Shown one piece after another: positions 8,728 through 16,700 of a stretch of DNA of 44,567 nt. The stretch covers positions 1-44,567 of the forward strand of contig JAFGUF010000017.1 in the NCBI GenBank assembly GCA_016938675.1, given 5' to 3'. Each line of letters begins with the position of its first letter. Position 1 is the stretch's first letter. The stretch comes from Clostridia bacterium (GTDB taxonomy: Bacteria; Bacillota; Clostridia; Christensenellales; UMGS416). The position numbers and the translations under genes are program-made. The notes below the pieces were generated by a model. The model saw only the letters and a list, made by a program, of their open reading frames with translations, searched no databases and was not told the origin of the DNA.

Positions 8728-11700
8728 ATGAAGAAAAAACTATTTGTTGTTTTCACTTTTGTATTGCTATTGTCAGCTTTGTTTTTTGCGGAGACTGCAT
8801 TAGCAGCAGATTTGACTTTAGACTCAGGGACAGGGACTGGCTATATTGACCTTTCAAGCGCTGCATTTACAACAGGCGATAGGGTATTAATAAACACCAG
8901 TGAAACTGTGGAGCTGCGCAACGGAGGCGGCAAGGCTCTGAGCATTGTATGCATTGTGGATGACTGCAACCTGATTATTCGCGATGTTTTCATTATGTCG
9001 CCGGGTGCAGGCATAGATTTCTCTTTATCGGGATTAGATACCCTGACGATAGAAGGAAACAACACAATATACTCAAATGGTGATTTTCCAGGTATAAGGG
9101 TGGCAAGAGACAATGAACTTCATATAAACGGATCAGGAGTGTTAAGGGTGTACGGCGACGATATGAGTCCTGGTATAGGTAATGACTGTCAGGATGTAGA
9201 TAACAGTGGCCTTATTGTAATAGACGGCGGCACAGTCTACTCATATGGCGGAAACTTCGCTGCCGGGATAGGCAGTGCGTATCAAAAAGGCGTCGGAAAT
9301 GTAAAAATAAACGGCGGAGCAGTATATGCATACGGCGGACAAAACGCCGCAGGATTAGGCGGCGGCGAAGAGGGCACCGGCAACGTGGAAATAACCGGCG
9401 GTACTGTACACGCATATGGCGGAAACGAGGGAGCAGGCATCGGCGGCGGAAAATACGGCGAAAGCGATGTGTTGATTTCCGGCGGCACAGTATATGGGTA
9501 TGGCGGCATTGAAGCGGCAGGCATCGGCGGCGGATTTTGCGGACAAGGTCATGTAGAAATAACAGGCGGCACGGTTAAAGGCTTTGGCGGCGATGACGGA
9601 ACTCATGACACCTATGGCGGCGCTGGCATCGGCGGCGGAAGAAGCGGCCTGGACATAAATGAACTGGAAGTGTCGGGTGATGGCTATGTTACGATATCCG
9701 GCGGAAGTGTTTATGCTGAGGGAGCAAATGGAGCAGCGGGCATAGGCGGCGGAGGTTTTGGAGGATGGAACATCAGCGGGACTGGGGTATACAAGGGCGG
9801 AACAGGCTACATAACTATAAATGAAGTAAACGGGGTATGTGATGTAGAGGCTGTCGGCGGCGACGGCGGCGCAGGAATTGGCGGCGGCTCGTGCGCAATA
9901 GCAACTATCAATATGAACTTAACGACCAGCGAAATAACCGCATATGGCGGATTCGATGGAGCAGGTATAGGATCGGGCTCTCTAAGTGATTTAAGCAGTT
10001 GCTATATTAATATAGAGGGCGGTCAAATAGAAGCCTATGGCGGAGAATGTGGTGCCGGGATCGGCGGTGGATTTGTCGGCGGAGCAATAATACATATAAC
10101 AGATTCTAATGTCATTGCAGTTGGCGGTGACGGCGCTGCAGGCATTGGTGCGGCAATACCATGGGGAATGAAGGAAAGCTATATAATAATAAGCGGTGGT
10201 GATATATACGCAGAAGGCGGCCGGGGATATCTATTCGAAGGCTTTGATGAAGCTGACGGCGGGGCAGGCATCGGGGGCGGATTCAGCAATGTGCAGATAT
10301 CCAACGCAACAGTAGAGGCGATAGGCGGCGCTGGAGGCGGCCTCGGATTTGATGAAATGATATACGGCGGCCCGGGAATAGGCTCGAATATGGATTACTA
10401 CGGTAATGTGACAATATTAGACACTAGCGATATAACAGCAACAGGTGGAGACAGCGCGGCAGGCATCGGAGGAGCGGAAGGAAGCACCTGCCAGATTCGC
10501 ATACAAGACAGCGAAATAGTTGCGACGGGCGGATATAACGGCGCAGGCATAGGAAGCGGCGAAAACGGAAACTGCGAAGTTATAATAGATGGAGGTACAG
10601 TGTCAGCAACCGGCGGCGAAAACGGCGCTGGAATAGGCACCGGCAATGCCGGAGCTACTGGAAGCATATTCATAGACGGAGGCACAATAAGCGCCACTCC
10701 GGGAAAAGATGCGGCAGCCATAGGCGGCGGCTACGCCTCAGAATGCCTTATTGTGATATATGACGGCAACATAGAGACCTTTACAGTTGCAGGCTCCGAG
10801 GCAGGTATAGGAAGCGGATACAATTCCGATAATCTCTTTGACATACAGATTAACGGCGGAGTTATAACAGCACGCGGCGGCCGCGAGACAGGGCAGTCAG
10901 CGGCGGCAATTGGCGGAGGTGCAGGAAGCGCCGTGAATACAATAAATATAAGAGGCGGTGAAATATACGCAATAGGCGGCGATGACGACGCATGCGATGA
11001 CATAGGAGCAGGCCAGAGCGGAACATGCGGCACTGTAACGATTGAAGGAACCGCGGCTGTGTTTATGTTCAATGACAGGGTATGCGAAGACTCAGGCACT
11101 TTGTCGCTTCCGGTACCGCATTTATATAAAGACAGCGAAACGGTGGCATCTAATCAGGCGTGGGGATATACAAACTTCCCGGATGAATGGAATACATTTA
11201 CTGCCTTTGCGTACCTTCCGCCAATACATGTATACTTTGACCATAAATGGGGCACTCCGGCTATAGTAGATACGGTGATTAAGTATGAAGGCGAAGCAAT
11301 AGATGAGCCAGTGCCAGACCCTGCAAGAGCAGGGTATGTATTCAACGGCTGGCATATAGACTTTGGCTGTACCACTCCTTTTGACTTCGCGACCATAAAG
11401 GCAACAGATGGGCTGACAATATACGCCGACTGGGTGGCGGATGGAACATTCAAGGGCAACCTGACAGGTTCATTGACAGATAGCGAAGGCGTGCCAGTGG
11501 ACGGCGCGTACATAACGCTGCAGTCAAGGCCAGTTACAGTGACTACAAACACGGCCGGCGAATTCGCCTACGGAAATGTATACTACATTAATCATACGCT
11601 TATAGTAAATGATAATATAGGAACAGAGCTGAAAAGATACGCGGTTACATTCGCTTCAGGCGCATCAGCAGGCTCCACTGTGGATGAAGTGGCTGGCACA

Positions 11701-11958
11701 ATAAATATAGTCTACACTGCTGCAGTAACGGGAGTAAACATTCCTATTGCAATTGACGCAAGCGGAACGACAACGACTGTATCGGGACCGATTACATTCA
11801 CCTTCGCAGGCACAGACCCTGCAACAGGCAGGGCGATAAACCCAAGGACTGGCGATGACGGAACGGGCATAATGATCTACATTATTAGTGCAGCTATTCT
11901 GGCAGCCGCGGGAGCAGCCTATGTATGGAGAAAAAGGAAGCTAAGCATGCAGCAATAA
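8728..11958 (+). CDS. sortase-anchored GAGIGGG-repeat (probable parallel beta-helix) surface protein, paralogue
   Basis: 1076 residues, with AGGGAG six bases before the ATG. The architecture matches the protein at 2744-6553 throughout. A signal peptide (MKKKLFVVFTFVLLLSALFFAETALA) is followed by SGTGTGYIDLSS and about eighteen GGTv.AyGG..gAGIGGG repeats. Then come one InlB-type repeat (VYFDHKW...IYADW), a carboxypeptidase-regulatory-like domain (TDSEGVPVDGAYITLQS), and the sorting signal NPRTGDDG, a hydrophobic span and WRKRK. The ends of the two paralogues are more alike than the repeat arrays, so the arrays have diverged or changed length since duplication. Composition is richer in GC and glycine codons than neighbouring AT-rich genes. 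Surface location is well supported; the ligand is unknown. Confidence 0.9.
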   Translation: MKKKLFVVFTFVLLLSALFFAETALAADLTLDSGTGTGYIDLSSAAFTTGDRVLINTSETVELRNGGGKALSIVCIVDDCNLIIRDVFIMSPGAGIDFSLSGLDTLTIEGNNTIYSNGDFPGIRVARDNELHINGSGVLRVYGDDMSPGIGNDCQDVDNSGLIVIDGGTVYSYGGNFAAGIGSAYQKGVGNVKINGGAVYAYGGQNAAGLGGGEEGTGNVEITGGTVHAYGGNEGAGIGGGKYGESDVLISGGTVYGYGGIEAAGIGGGFCGQGHVEITGGTVKGFGGDDGTHDTYGGAGIGGGRSGLDINELEVSGDGYVTISGGSVYAEGANGAAGIGGGGFGGWNISGTGVYKGGTGYITINEVNGVCDVEAVGGDGGAGIGGGSCAIATINMNLTTSEITAYGGFDGAGIGSGSLSDLSSCYINIEGGQIEAYGGECGAGIGGGFVGGAIIHITDSNVIAVGGDGAAGIGAAIPWGMKESYIIISGGDIYAEGGRGYLFEGFDEADGGAGIGGGFSNVQISNATVEAIGGAGGGLGFDEMIYGGPGIGSNMDYYGNVTILDTSDITATGGDSAAGIGGAEGSTCQIRIQDSEIVATGGYNGAGIGSGENGNCEVIIDGGTVSATGGENGAGIGTGNAGATGSIFIDGGTISATPGKDAAAIGGGYASECLIVIYDGNIETFTVAGSEAGIGSGYNSDNLFDIQINGGVITARGGRETGQSAAAIGGGAGSAVNTINIRGGEIYAIGGDDDACDDIGAGQSGTCGTVTIEGTAAVFMFNDRVCEDSGTLSLPVPHLYKDSETVASNQAWGYTNFPDEWNTFTAFAYLPPIHVYFDHKWGTPAIVDTVIKYEGEAIDEPVPDPARAGYVFNGWHIDFGCTTPFDFATIKATDGLTIYADWVADGTFKGNLTGSLTDSEGVPVDGAYITLQSRPVTVTTNTAGEFAYGNVYYINHTLIVNDNIGTELKRYAVTFASGASAGSTVDEVAGTINIVYTAAVTGVNIPIAIDASGTTTTVSGPITFTFAGTDPATGRAINPRTGDDGTGIMIYIISAAILAAAGAAYVWRKRKLSMQQ

Positions 11959-11981
11959 AGAAAGCGTTAATGAATATAATG

Positions 11982-12010
11982 AAAGGACGGCTTACTGGTC
12001 GTCCTTTTAA
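11982..12010 (+). terminator. intrinsic terminator
   Basis: The stem AAAGGACG (11982-11989) / CGTCCTTT (12000-12007) is followed by a short T run directly after the surface-protein gene. The rest of the gap to 12130 holds only a GC hairpin without a T tract (about 12040-12060). Confidence 0.8.
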
Positions 12011-12130
12011 AATGCAAAAATTATTTAAATAGTTGCTGCACCTGCCGTTGAAAGAGCGGCAGCTATAGAAAAACTGTGAGATAGATGTTTACTTTTGTGT
12101 ACATTTTGTTGTCCATTTTTTTGCTCCTGT

Positions 12131-12820
12131 TTATCTGGTTATTTTTTTTACGTATCGTCGCCAGTTTCGCATAGCTTCAAGATTTCGTATTTCTTTATCC
12201 CAATATTGAAGAATGCAGTGGATGACTTTAGGACTGTATTTTACCATAATAATATAAGGCTTTTCAAAATAACCTGTAATGCAGCGGTCGCTTTTGATAT
12301 GCTTAGTCGAAAAGTATAAATATCCCCATTGGATTCGCCTTCCTTCCGGGGCTACGCTTATTGCGATTGTTTTTATATTATCCCATTCAAAAAAATGTTC
12401 TACAATTCCCGAAGTGTTTTCCAAACTAACACCTTTACAGTTGATGGTAACCTGCCTGTTTGGTTCAAATAAAGGTGTATTTATTGCAAAGGTTTTCGGC
12501 GCATTGTATGGGGGCAGTGTCTTATAGTAGTATGTGCCTGTAATTTCATTTATGGCTTGGTTATCTATTCTTTTCTGCTTGTACTCTGTATACATTTTAG
12601 CATATATTTTTCCTTGCTTTGCTTTATTCATCCATATAACAAATATAAAAAAGTAAAGAATACAAATAAAGAAAAATGCCAGAAGTACTATATGAAGTAA
12701 ATCTTTTTCTGTGTCTTTATAGTTACCAAAGAAAAATATTATGTAAAATACACCTATGACCATGCATATGCCAAAGAAGAATGATATATATGTAATAGTA
12801 AGGAATTTTTTATTGCTCAC
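12131..12820 (-). CDS. membrane protein with C-terminal PH-like/YLYFS domain, function unknown
   Basis: 229 residues, GTG start with AGGAG seven bases upstream. Two hydrophobic helices (about residues 8-32 and 42-66) are followed by a cytoplasmic part. The C-terminal 75 residues contain FEWDNIKTIAI...WGYLYFS...YIIMVKYSPKVIHCILQYWDKEI. The same pattern recurs in the protein at 13349-13828 (W.EIRCIGI...YLYFS...LLMIICRRAAVKCVLRHWKKKI), so the two share a domain. Similar short membrane proteins occur in Clostridia without known function. The membrane topology and the shared domain are visible; the role is unknown. Confidence 0.8.
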   Translation of the reverse strand: MSNKKFLTITYISFFFGICMVIGVFYIIFFFGNYKDTEKDLLHIVLLAFFFICILYFFIFVIWMNKAKQGKIYAKMYTEYKQKRIDNQAINEITGTYYYKTLPPYNAPKTFAINTPLFEPNRQVTINCKGVSLENTSGIVEHFFEWDNIKTIAISVAPEGRRIQWGYLYFSTKHIKSDRCITGYFEKPYIIMVKYSPKVIHCILQYWDKEIRNLEAMRNWRRYVKKITR

Positions 12821-12882
12821 GCAAAGCTCCTGTCAGAAGTCAAAAATTAATTAGAAAGTGCTTTTAATCAAGTCAGTTTATT

Positions 12883-13263
12883 TTAAGATAATTCAATGCT
12901 TATTATAGTAAATATTGTAATGAAGATGACTAAGCCCATTATAATTTTCTTCATTTTGTCCGCTGCATGTTCTCCAGGTGCTGTTTTAAATAAATGATCT
13001 TTATGCTTAAACTTCAAACTCTTTTTCTTAAAGTATATTGTCCAGTATTCTCGGCCTACTTTATTGGTAACAGACCATATCCAAAACCACACAAAATAGA
13101 TTAGTGATACTAGCGCAATTATGGATAAAATAACAAAGTTTATAGTAATCTTGCTCGATTGAGAAAATGAAAAAGTAAAGAGTGCGGCAAAAAAGGATAT
13201 CAAAAACGAACTTCCCGAAATTACATATAGTGTTGTATACAATTTATATTGTCTTTCATTCAT
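12883..13263 (-). CDS. small three-helix membrane protein, unknown function
   Basis: 126 residues from the ATG at 13263, chosen because GGAG lies nine bases upstream. An in-frame ATG five codons earlier has no convincing site. Hydrophobic helices are at about residues 12-33, 43-66 and 106-126; the stretch between the last two is basic (KKKSLKFKHKDHLFK). It lies between two membrane proteins that share a C-terminal domain, but does not carry that domain itself. No family is recognised. Confidence 0.75.
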   Translation of the reverse strand: MNERQYKLYTTLYVISGSSFLISFFAALFTFSFSQSSKITINFVILSIIALVSLIYFVWFWIWSVTNKVGREYWTIYFKKKSLKFKHKDHLFKTAPGEHAADKMKKIIMGLVIFITIFTIISIELS

Positions 13264-13348
13264 AAGAATTAACTCCATTTTTTATACCTAGAAATTATAT
13301 CACAAATAATGGATATTATGTTAGATAATTTTTTCTATTTATCTAAAT

Positions 13349-13828
13349 TTATTTATAATTAACAATCTTTTTTTTCCAATGCCTCAAAACGCACTTCACT
13401 GCAGCGCGGCGGCAGATAATCATTAAAAGCTCCGGCGTATGACGTGCACGGGAAATATCAAAATATTCATCTTTTTTTTCATTTGAAAAATACAAATACT
13501 CAAAAAGCACCGGCTTATCCTCATATGATTTTGTTATACCTATGCATCTGATTTCACTCCAGGGAAGAAAGTACCTTTGCCGCTTAATGATATTGATGCT
13601 CTCCACGCCTTTATCGGACAGCTCAATTCTTCTGTTGAAATGCCGCAGAATATAGAAAAAAATAAATGCCAGAACGAGAGCGGCGGCATATTTATTATCA
13701 GGGGATTTAAAATCCGTGAAAAAAACACCAAGAAAAAAGAGCGCGAAAAAGAAAAGAAGCGCAGCGAGGCTGCGTGGCCTGTTGAAGAAAAATATTTGCT
13801 TTTTGCTGCTGGATGATTGCGTGCTCAT
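13349..13828 (-). CDS. membrane protein with C-terminal PH-like/YLYFS domain, function unknown
   Basis: 159 residues from the ATG at 13828. A GTG three codons upstream is also possible and neither has a strong ribosome binding site. A polar N-terminus (MSTQSSSSKKQ) is followed by two hydrophobic helices (about residues 20-37 and 46-60). The C-terminal domain W.EIRCIGI...YLYFS...PELLMIICRRAAVKCVLRHWKKKIVN matches that of the protein at 12131-12820. The second helix is followed by RRIELSDKGVESI, the usual first strands of a bacterial PH-like domain; this is inference. It may work with the two neighbours on the same strand. Confidence 0.75.
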   Translation of the reverse strand: MSTQSSSSKKQIFFFNRPRSLAALLFFFALFFLGVFFTDFKSPDNKYAAALVLAFIFFYILRHFNRRIELSDKGVESINIIKRQRYFLPWSEIRCIGITKSYEDKPVLFEYLYFSNEKKDEYFDISRARHTPELLMIICRRAAVKCVLRHWKKKIVNYK

Positions 13829-14048
13829 GGTGTTCACTTTCGTTTATGCAGATTATAATACAGATTATAGCACAGTGACGCGGCGCAGGCAGCAAATAAA
13901 TATGCGGCAGGTAAATATCTATGCTAAAATAGAAAAAAGACGAAAAAAAGCAAATGTTAACTTTACGGGACAGATTGCAAGGCTCACATGGTAGATAAAA
14001 ATTGCGGCGCGCGCTATGATAACATCATCAAATGCAAAGGGGATCAAT

Positions 14049-14786
14049 ATGAAATTCAATGAAAGACTGATTAAATTAAGAAAGCAGATGGGGCTATCTC
14101 AGGAGGAGCTGGGATTCCAGCTGGATGTGACCCGCCAGACAGTATCCAAATGGGAGCTGGGCGAGACGACCCCAGTGATGGACAAACTCGTTGAGATGGC
14201 AGACTTCTTTGGGCTTAGCATTGACGAATTGGTGCGCGATGAATCCCAATATAATAGTGTGAGCAGAACGCGAGGCGGATATGAATACAAAAGCGGCGCA
14301 GAAATTATGGGAGTGCCTGTGATCCATATAAACATAGGCCCCGGCAGAAGGCGCGCAAAGGGCGTTATCGCAATCGGCAACATAGCTACAGGAGTGGTGG
14401 CTGTAGGCGGACTGTCCGTGGGAGTAGTGGCAGTGGGCGGATTCACCATCGGCATTGTGGCCTTTGGCGGGCTGGCACTGGGCATTCTGGCACTGGGTGG
14501 ACTGGCAGGCGGATACATAGCCCTTGGTGGAGTAGCGCTGGGCTATATGGCATTGGGCGGCGTAGCATACGGCACCAACGCAATCGGCGGCGCGGCCATA
14601 GCAAGGGATATCGCATTGGGCGGCTACGCAAAGGGAACTATCGCTATTGGCGACGAAGCACACGGCACAGCAGCATTGCATAGACTGAACCTGACACTTG
14701 AAGAATTCCGAAGTGAAGTGAATATGTATCTGCCGGAAGTTAAAAGCTGGGTATTGCGGCTATTTGAGAGGATTCTTTTTAAGTAG
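14049..14786 (+). CDS. XRE-family regulator with hydrophobic ten-residue tandem-repeat C-terminus
   Basis: 245 residues. The ATG at 14049 follows AAAGGGG at good spacing, and an in-frame ATG eleven codons upstream lacks a site. Residues 1-62 form a standard HTH_3 domain (LRKQMGLSQEELGFQLDVTRQTVSKWELGE). Residues about 100-210 are roughly eleven tandem ten-residue units of the form (V/I)(V/I)A(V/L/I)GG(L/V).(V/L)G, nearly without charge. Such tails occur in Firmicute HTH proteins. They could be membrane-inserted helices or a small beta-solenoid; the strict period of ten favours a solenoid or oligomerising fibre, but this is not settled. The last 40 residues are charged and helical. The tail probably controls localisation or assembly of the repressor. 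It is convergent with the anti-sigma gene. Confidence 0.85.
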   Translation: MKFNERLIKLRKQMGLSQEELGFQLDVTRQTVSKWELGETTPVMDKLVEMADFFGLSIDELVRDESQYNSVSRTRGGYEYKSGAEIMGVPVIHINIGPGRRRAKGVIAIGNIATGVVAVGGLSVGVVAVGGFTIGIVAFGGLALGILALGGLAGGYIALGGVALGYMALGGVAYGTNAIGGAAIARDIALGGYAKGTIAIGDEAHGTAALHRLNLTLEEFRSEVNMYLPEVKSWVLRLFERILFK

Positions 14787-14822
14787 CCTTCAGCACAATG
14801 AGGCTGCGGCATTGGTATATAA

Positions 14823-14850
14823 AAAGCGCTCCATTAGCGGAGCGCTTTGT
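14823..14850. terminator. bidirectional terminator
   Basis: A ten-bp perfect stem (AAAGCGCTCC at 14823-14832 with GGAGCGCTTT at 14839-14848) has an A run before it and a T-rich end after it. It serves the XRE gene and the convergent anti-sigma gene. Confidence 0.85.
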
Positions 14851-14869
14851 TGTAGTGTGAGATGGATTT

Positions 14870-16006
14870 TTATTTAAAAGTAATCGTTATCGGCTCATAT
14901 TCAACTGCTTCACCTGTGTTTGCATCGCCGCAGGAAAAATATATGATCAGCTGCTTAGGGAGCGTTTCATCGGCCGCCAGTTCATATATGCTTTGTATAT
15001 ATGTTGAGCCGTCCTCGGCGACGCCAAAGCCGAAGCTAGCTGTTACGCCTATCGGAGTTCCGTCAGTCGTTTTAATCCTGACAAACATATTTTCATTTTC
15101 GCGCTTGCCCCATGCAGGGTCATCTTTTTTGTATGTGCGCACTTCAATCTTTGTTCCCGTTACGGATTCGATGATGGGCATTACCTCGACTGTGAAATCG
15201 CCTGTGTCGAATATGCTCTGCTCAAGGCTGTAGGTAGATGCGAACTCATCATGTGATGTGTTTACGCAGAAGGGCAGGTAGGCGAAGTGCTCAACTGTGG
15301 CTTTGGGCACGCTGTAGTCATACACGCCGATGGAGAGAACAAACTCCGTTTCATCTGTTATATCCTGGCTCACATCCCTTAGATCAAAGGTGCTGACCTG
15401 CCTGTAAATGTATGGATCATCCCAGTTGTAGTTGTATACCTGCCCGGCAGAGGGCAGAGCAGTGTCGCCAAGCATAAGCTCGCGCATCCTGATAAAGCCT
15501 GCCATGTGGACTTCGGTAAACGCCTCAACGCTCGGCATGGGGCTGCCGTCTGCCTTGCGCACGTTGTAGCCAACAGTCAGCTGCGCGCCGTCGTATAATA
15601 TCTGGTCTTCCAGCCTGAATTCATAGCCATCTACAATAACAGCAGGCACGCTGACATTTTGCTCATCGGACGTAATCAATGCTGCAGTGTCTTCCGGCGC
15701 AGTTTCGCTTTCTGCTGGCTTGACGTCCGGGGCAGGCATAGGCGCTTCGATGATTTCCTGCGCTTCCGGATGGCTATTTGTCAATGCAAGCAGCATATCG
15801 CGGAATGTATTGCCGGATGCCATCGCGGGATTAACTGCCCATGTCACTATGAATAGCGATAGCAGCGCAGCGGCAGCTACGGCGAAGGTATTAACGACGT
15901 TCAAGCGGACTTTGTGCTTTCTGCGCTCAGGCAGAGTATTCAGTGTATTTTTTATTCTTTCGCTTACTACGGGCGGGCAATCGCCTACGAAATCATATTT
16001 ATTCAT
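14870..16006 (-). CDS. anti-sigma factor, DUF4179-like, membrane-spanning
   Basis: 378 residues. The ATG overlaps the last base of the sigma-factor stop codon (TAATG), and AAGGAGG lies inside the end of the sigma gene, so the pair is translationally coupled. Residues 1-35 are cytoplasmic and basic (RIKNTLNTLPERRKHK), as in anti-sigma domains that hold the sigma factor. One membrane helix is at about 38-58. The remaining 300 residues are outside, beginning with an acidic Pro/Glu/Ala linker and then beta-rich domains as in DUF4179-type proteins. The expected role is to sequester the adjacent ECF sigma factor until an envelope signal arrives. The signal is unknown. Partner identity follows from the overlap and is secure. 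Confidence 0.85.
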   Translation of the reverse strand: MNKYDFVGDCPPVVSERIKNTLNTLPERRKHKVRLNVVNTFAVAAAALLSLFIVTWAVNPAMASGNTFRDMLLALTNSHPEAQEIIEAPMPAPDVKPAESETAPEDTAALITSDEQNVSVPAVIVDGYEFRLEDQILYDGAQLTVGYNVRKADGSPMPSVEAFTEVHMAGFIRMRELMLGDTALPSAGQVYNYNWDDPYIYRQVSTFDLRDVSQDITDETEFVLSIGVYDYSVPKATVEHFAYLPFCVNTSHDEFASTYSLEQSIFDTGDFTVEVMPIIESVTGTKIEVRTYKKDDPAWGKRENENMFVRIKTTDGTPIGVTASFGFGVAEDGSTYIQSIYELAADETLPKQLIIYFSCGDANTGEAVEYEPITITFK

Positions 16007-16524
16007 TATTTATCCTCCTTTAGCTCTTCTCGCATTTCGCTGCGCGCTCTCATCAGCTGGGTCTTCACTGTGTTTTCAGAAATTCCGAGCATATCTGCAA
16101 TTTCGTGCAGCTTATACCCCTCTATATAGTGAAGAATGAAGGGAACGCGTTTTTTGATGTCGAGGCTGTACACAGCATTCTGGATTGCGATTTTGTCATC
16201 TGCGTTTGTTTTGTATTCGGCGGCGTTATCCATCAGATCAAGGCTTTCATGCTGCTTAACTTTTGCTATTCTGTAGCATTCCCTTAGAACTATGCGGATC
16301 AGCCAATGCTCGAACAGATGATGGCTGCGCAGCTCAGGCAGATTCAGCCATGCTCTGATCAGCGCTTCCTGGATTGCGTCGGCGCAATCGGCATCGTTTC
16401 GCAGCACTGAGCGGGAGACCCTGTAGAGCCTGTTTTCCATGCCCTTTACCAATTGAGAGAAGGCTTCTTGATCGCCCCTTGCAGCCTTGGCTACGGCGGA
16501 GCTTATGATGCTTTTGCCGGTCAT
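16006..16524 (-). CDS. ECF-type RNA polymerase sigma factor
   Basis: 172 residues from the ATG at 16524. Region 2 (GDQEAFSQLVKGMENRLYRVSRSVL.NDADCADAIQEALIRAWLNL) and region 4 (VPFILHYIEGYKLHEIADMLGISENTVKTQLMRAR) are both complete, as in group IV (ECF) sigma factors. The frame is open 33 codons further upstream to a TTG, but a promoter-like element lies there. The ATG has no Shine-Dalgarno sequence: the nearest one, AGGA, sits nine bases before an in-frame ATT at 16554, so an ATT start giving ten extra residues is possible. It directs transcription of an envelope regulon and probably its own operon. It is co-transcribed with the anti-sigma gene. Confidence 0.9.
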   Translation of the reverse strand: MTGKSIISSAVAKAARGDQEAFSQLVKGMENRLYRVSRSVLRNDADCADAIQEALIRAWLNLPELRSHHLFEHWLIRIVLRECYRIAKVKQHESLDLMDNAAEYKTNADDKIAIQNAVYSLDIKKRVPFILHYIEGYKLHEIADMLGISENTVKTQLMRARSEMREELKEDK

Positions 16525-16593
16525 ATTTTTTTGTACTATTTCTGCACTTTCAATCTTAAGTAATCCTTTCTTTATTTGAATGCACTCACTAAT

Positions 16594-16622
16594 ATGACCC
16601 TGCAGGGGATAAAAAGGTTTCA
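16594..16622 (-). promoter_or_regulatory. candidate ECF-type autoregulated promoter of the sigma/anti-sigma operon
   Basis: On the minus strand TGAAAC (16622-16617) is separated by 17 bases from GGTC (16599-16596). This resembles ECF promoters such as the Bacillus sigma-W/M class (TGAAAC, then CGTM). It lies about 70-100 bp before the sigma-factor ATG, as expected for autoregulation. Confidence 0.45.
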
Positions 16623-16650
16623 AATTATTTGAATAATTTATTATATCATA

Positions 16651-16678
16651 GCAAAAGCGCCCCGATAAGAGGCGCTCG
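16651..16678 (-). terminator. intrinsic terminator after the 374-residue lipoprotein gene
   Basis: The stem AGCGCC / GGCGCT (16671-16676 with 16656-16661 read on the minus strand) is followed by TTTTGC. The T run is short. It separates the lipoprotein gene from the downstream sigma-factor operon. Confidence 0.65.
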
Positions 16679-16700
16679 ATTTACATAATCATATTAATCT

